Source of the DNA: Labilithrix luteola
GTDB lineage: Bacteria; Myxococcota_A; Polyangia; Polyangiales; Polyangiaceae
Direction: 5' to 3'
Assembly (NCBI GenBank): GCA_026225435.1
Contig: JAMFST010000880.1
Coordinates: 1 to 6,150 of the forward strand
DNA length: 6,150 bases
In this document: one piece after another, positions 1 to 6,150 of the stretch
Layout: each line of letters opens with the position of its first letter
How positions within the stretch are numbered: the first letter of the stretch is position 1
Notes under the pieces: generated by a model
Told to the model about the DNA's origin: nothing
What the model saw: only the letters and a program-made list of their open reading frames with translations
Database searches by the model: none
Position numbers and translations under genes: made by a program

Positions 1-1
1 C

Positions 2-568
2 GCCGCCGCCCAGCGCGCGCGGGTGGCACGGCTCGACGAGGTGGCGCGCAGATGGGTCGCCGAGGCCGACGAGGCCCGCGTCGCCTTCAAGAAGTCAGGC
101 CAGGCCGTCGATCGACGTCGCTCGCTGGCGCCGCGGCTCCTCACGGTGTTCCGCACCGACGCCGATCCGCGCACCGTCGACCTGCACCTCGATCCGAGCG
201 AGCGCCCCTACGGCTCGGTCTTCGGCAAGCGCCCGGACCTGATCAACTACGGGCTTGTCGGCTTCGGCCGGCTGTCGACCGCGGAGGCGTGGCTCTCCAC
301 CTGGTCCGGCCTGTCCAGCCGCGCGAGCTTCCTCCGCTGCGCACCGGCGGTGACGGTGCCGACCTTGCTCATCGGGCTGACCGGCGATCAGGCCGCGTTC
401 CCCTCCGTCACCGCGCAGATGCGCGAGCGCCTCGGCGCCACCGACAAGACCTTCGTGAGCGCACGCGGCACCCACTTCGGCGGTGCCATCGCCAAGGGGG
501 AGCCCACCGGCAACGAGCTCGCCGGCGAGCACATCGGGAGCTGGATCGACCAGCGCTGGGCGAGCTGA
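2..568 (+). CDS. Alpha/beta-hydrolase-like protein, C-terminal part (5' end off the window)
   Basis: The reading frame is open to the left edge (it begins A-A-A-Q-R-A-R before the GTG at 23), so the true start is probably upstream and GTG 23 is only the first internal start-like codon. About 189 residues are visible, ending at TGA 566-568. Counting from GTG 23, the segment VPTLLIGLTGDQ (112-123) has the hydrophobic strand followed by Gly-Asp that usually carries the catalytic acid of alpha/beta hydrolases (Asp122). GTHFG (149-153) supplies the expected catalytic His151 near the C-terminus. The nucleophile elbow (GxSxG) would lie in the missing N-terminal part. Before these come a Trp- and Arg-rich lid-like stretch and a conserved-looking block, FGKRPDLINYG (67-77). 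No signal peptide or membrane segment can be judged. The substrate is unknown. It converges on the gltBD operon with a 22-bp gap and has no evident functional tie to it. The fold assignment is inferred from the Asp/His spacing and overall resemblance, and the specific function is not recognised. Confidence 0.72.
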   Translation, partial: AAAQRARVARLDEVARRWVAEADEARVAFKKSGQAVDRRRSLAPRLLTVFRTDADPRTVDLHLDPSERPYGSVFGKRPDLINYGLVGFGRLSTAEAWLSTWSGLSSRASFLRCAPAVTVPTLLIGLTGDQAAFPSVTAQMRERLGATDKTFVSARGTHFGGAIAKGEPTGNELAGEHIGSWIDQRWAS

Positions 569-574
569 GACGAA

Positions 575-610
575 CGCAGGCGGAGCCGCGTCAGCCGGCC
601 TTCGCCTGCG
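575..610. terminator. Inverted repeat at the convergent gene junction, possible bidirectional terminator
   Basis: Bases 575-585 (cgcaggcggag) pair with 600-610 (cttcgcctgcg): an 11-bp stem with ten Watson-Crick pairs and one G-T position (583/602), closing a 14-base loop at 586-599. The outer 8 bp are perfect. It lies 7 bases past the hydrolase stop and spans the gltD TGA (591-593), so it would sit at the 3' end of both converging transcripts. No run of T follows the stem on either strand, so it is not a classical intrinsic terminator. It could act as a 3'-end stabiliser or simply reflect GC-rich coding sequence. The terminator role is inference from position. Confidence 0.35.
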
Positions 611-2058
611 CCGCCGCCCCTTCGCGAAGATAGCGGTCCACCCCCGCCGCCACGCGCCGCCCGTCGGCGATCGCCCACACCACCAGCGACTGCCCGCGCG
701 ACGCGTCGCCGGTGGCGAAGATCTTCTCCACGCTCGTGCACCCGGCCGCGTCGGTGACGATGTTACCGCGCGCGTCCTTGGCGAGACCGTACGCGCCGAC
801 CGGGCCGTCGTGCTCCGGCCCGGTGAAGCCCATGGCGAGGAAGACCAGATCGCACGGCAGGTGGAAGCTCTCCTCGCCGAGCGGCACCGGCCGCCCCCCT
901 TCCAGCTTCACGCGCACCGCCTCGAGCGAGGTCACCCGGCCGTCCGCTCCCTCCCCTTCGCCGTGGAAGCGCACCGTGCTCACCGCCCAGTCGCGGCCGA
1001 GGCGCGGCTTGTCTTCCTCCTCCTGGCGCAGCGTCTCCCCCTCGCTGTGCGAGCTGGAGGTGCGCAGGACCAGCGGCCACTCCGGCCACGGGTTGTGCGG
1101 CGCGCGCTGCAGCGGCGGCTTGGGCATCAGCTCGAGCTGGATGACCTCACGCGCCCCCTGGCGCAGCGACGTCCCCACGCAGTCCGAGCCGGTGTCGCCG
1201 CCGCCGAGGACGATGACCCGCTTGCCCGCCGCCGAGATCACCTCCGCCTCGGGGATGCGGTCGCCGGCCACGCGCTTGTTGTGCTGGGTGAGGAAGTCCA
1301 TGGCAAAATGGACACCGCCGAACCCACGCCCCGGCAGATCCGCATCGCGCGGGATGCGCGCGCCCACCGCGACGATCACCGCGTCGAAGGTGCGGGCGAT
1401 CTCCTCGGCGTTGGTGTGGTCGACGCCGACGCCGGGGCGGAAGGTGACCCCCTCGAGCCTCATCTGCTCGAAGCGCTTGTCGAGGAGCTCCTTCTCCAGC
1501 TTGAAATCGGGGATGCCGTAGCGAAGCAGGCCGCCCAGCCGGTCATCCTTCTCGAAGAGCGTAACCGCGTGCCCGAGCCGCGCCAGCTGCTGCGCCGCCG
1601 CCATCCCTGCCGGTCCCGAACCGATGACCGCCACCGTTCGACCGGTCGCCGGCAACACCGGCCGCGGCGCGAAGATCTCGTCGCCCGGCAGGTTGGACAG
1701 CGAGCGCTCCACCAGCTTGATGGCCACCGGCGTCTCCTCGATGTTGAGGACGCACGAGGCCTCGCACGGCGCCGGGCAGATGCGCCCGGTCACCTCGGGG
1801 AAGTTGTTCGTGTCGAGCAGCCGCGCGACCGCACGATCTTCCTGCCCGTGGTGGAGCAGATCGTTCCACTCGGGGATCAGGTTCCCCAGCGGACAGGCCG
1901 AGTGGCAGAAGGGGATGCCGCAGTCCATGCAGCGACCGGCCTGCTCGCGCACCGCTTGCGGCGGCGGCTCGACGACGAACTCGCGCGCGTCGGCGAGGCG
2001 TTGCAGGGCGTCGCGCTCGCCTTCCTTCAGGCGCTTGGTCTCGAGGAACCCACGCGGA

Positions 2059-2066
<8 letters not shown>
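591..2066 (-). CDS. gltD: Glutamate synthase, small (beta) subunit
   Basis: This 491-residue flavoprotein oxidises NAD(P)H and feeds electrons to GltB for glutamate synthesis in the cytoplasm. The N-terminal ferredoxin-like domain has the cysteine sets C46-x2-C49-x4-C54-x3-C58-P and C97-x3-C101-x3-C105, the family's two-cluster 4Fe-4S region. An FAD Rossmann motif follows (VIGSGPAG, 147-154, with acidic Glu172 ending the second strand), then [11 protein letters not shown] (182-192). The NAD(P)H Rossmann motif is VLGGGDTG (286-293). The second FAD contact is [12 protein letters not shown] (449-460). The block with LELMPKPP and NPWPEWP (311-331) marks the roughly 490-residue GltD class found in Bacillus-type enzymes and fused at the C-terminus of eukaryotic GOGAT, rather than the E. 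coli type. GTG at 2066 is chosen because it gives the usual family N-terminus (MGNPRGFLE) and has a strong Shine-Dalgarno upstream. It overlaps the gltB stop by 8 nt. All key residues are present and there is no sign of a frameshift. Other members of the FAD/Fe-S oxidoreductase family look similar, but the gltB neighbour settles the assignment. Confidence 0.97.

Positions 2067-6150
<4,084 letters not shown>

Noticed and set aside
1..20. GCC-repeat-like start of the window
   Set aside because: Only three repeats are visible and they read as an Ala run in the hydrolase frame; there is no evidence of a real tandem repeat.

Overview
This is a gene-dense window from a GC-rich bacterium. The codons are strongly G/C-ended, there are no introns, and the neighbouring genes sit back to back. 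The sequence does not fix the taxon. The codon style and the GltD subtype would suit a high-GC proteobacterium, a myxobacterium-like lineage or an actinobacterium, and I would not go further than that.

Layout: positions 2-568 (+) hold the C-terminal part of an alpha/beta-hydrolase-like protein that enters from the left edge. After a 22-bp gap, the rest of the window (591-6150, minus strand) is a glutamate synthase (GOGAT) operon read right to left. The large subunit gltB (2059 to beyond 6150, N-terminus missing) comes first, and the small subunit gltD (591-2066) follows. The hydrolase gene and the operon converge, and a GC-rich inverted repeat (575-610) spans the junction and the gltD stop codon. 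No stretch longer than 300 bases lacks a gene. The gltB promoter and leader lie off the right edge.

How the genes work together: GltD takes electrons from NAD(P)H through FAD and passes them via iron-sulfur clusters to the 3Fe-4S/FMN centre of GltB. GltB hydrolyses glutamine in its N-terminal amidotransferase domain and channels the ammonia to 2-oxoglutarate, giving glutamate. This is the GOGAT half of the GS-GOGAT ammonia assimilation cycle. The gltB stop and gltD start overlap by 8 nt, and a strong Shine-Dalgarno lies inside the gltB 3' end, which fits production of the two subunits in a fixed ratio. The hydrolase has no evident link to this pathway.

I found no convincing new system. The points worth a second look are modest: a short Gly-rich insertion in GltB with atypical codons, the inverted repeat at the convergent junction, and the coupled gene overlap. 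Very long antisense reading frames are explained by codon bias.
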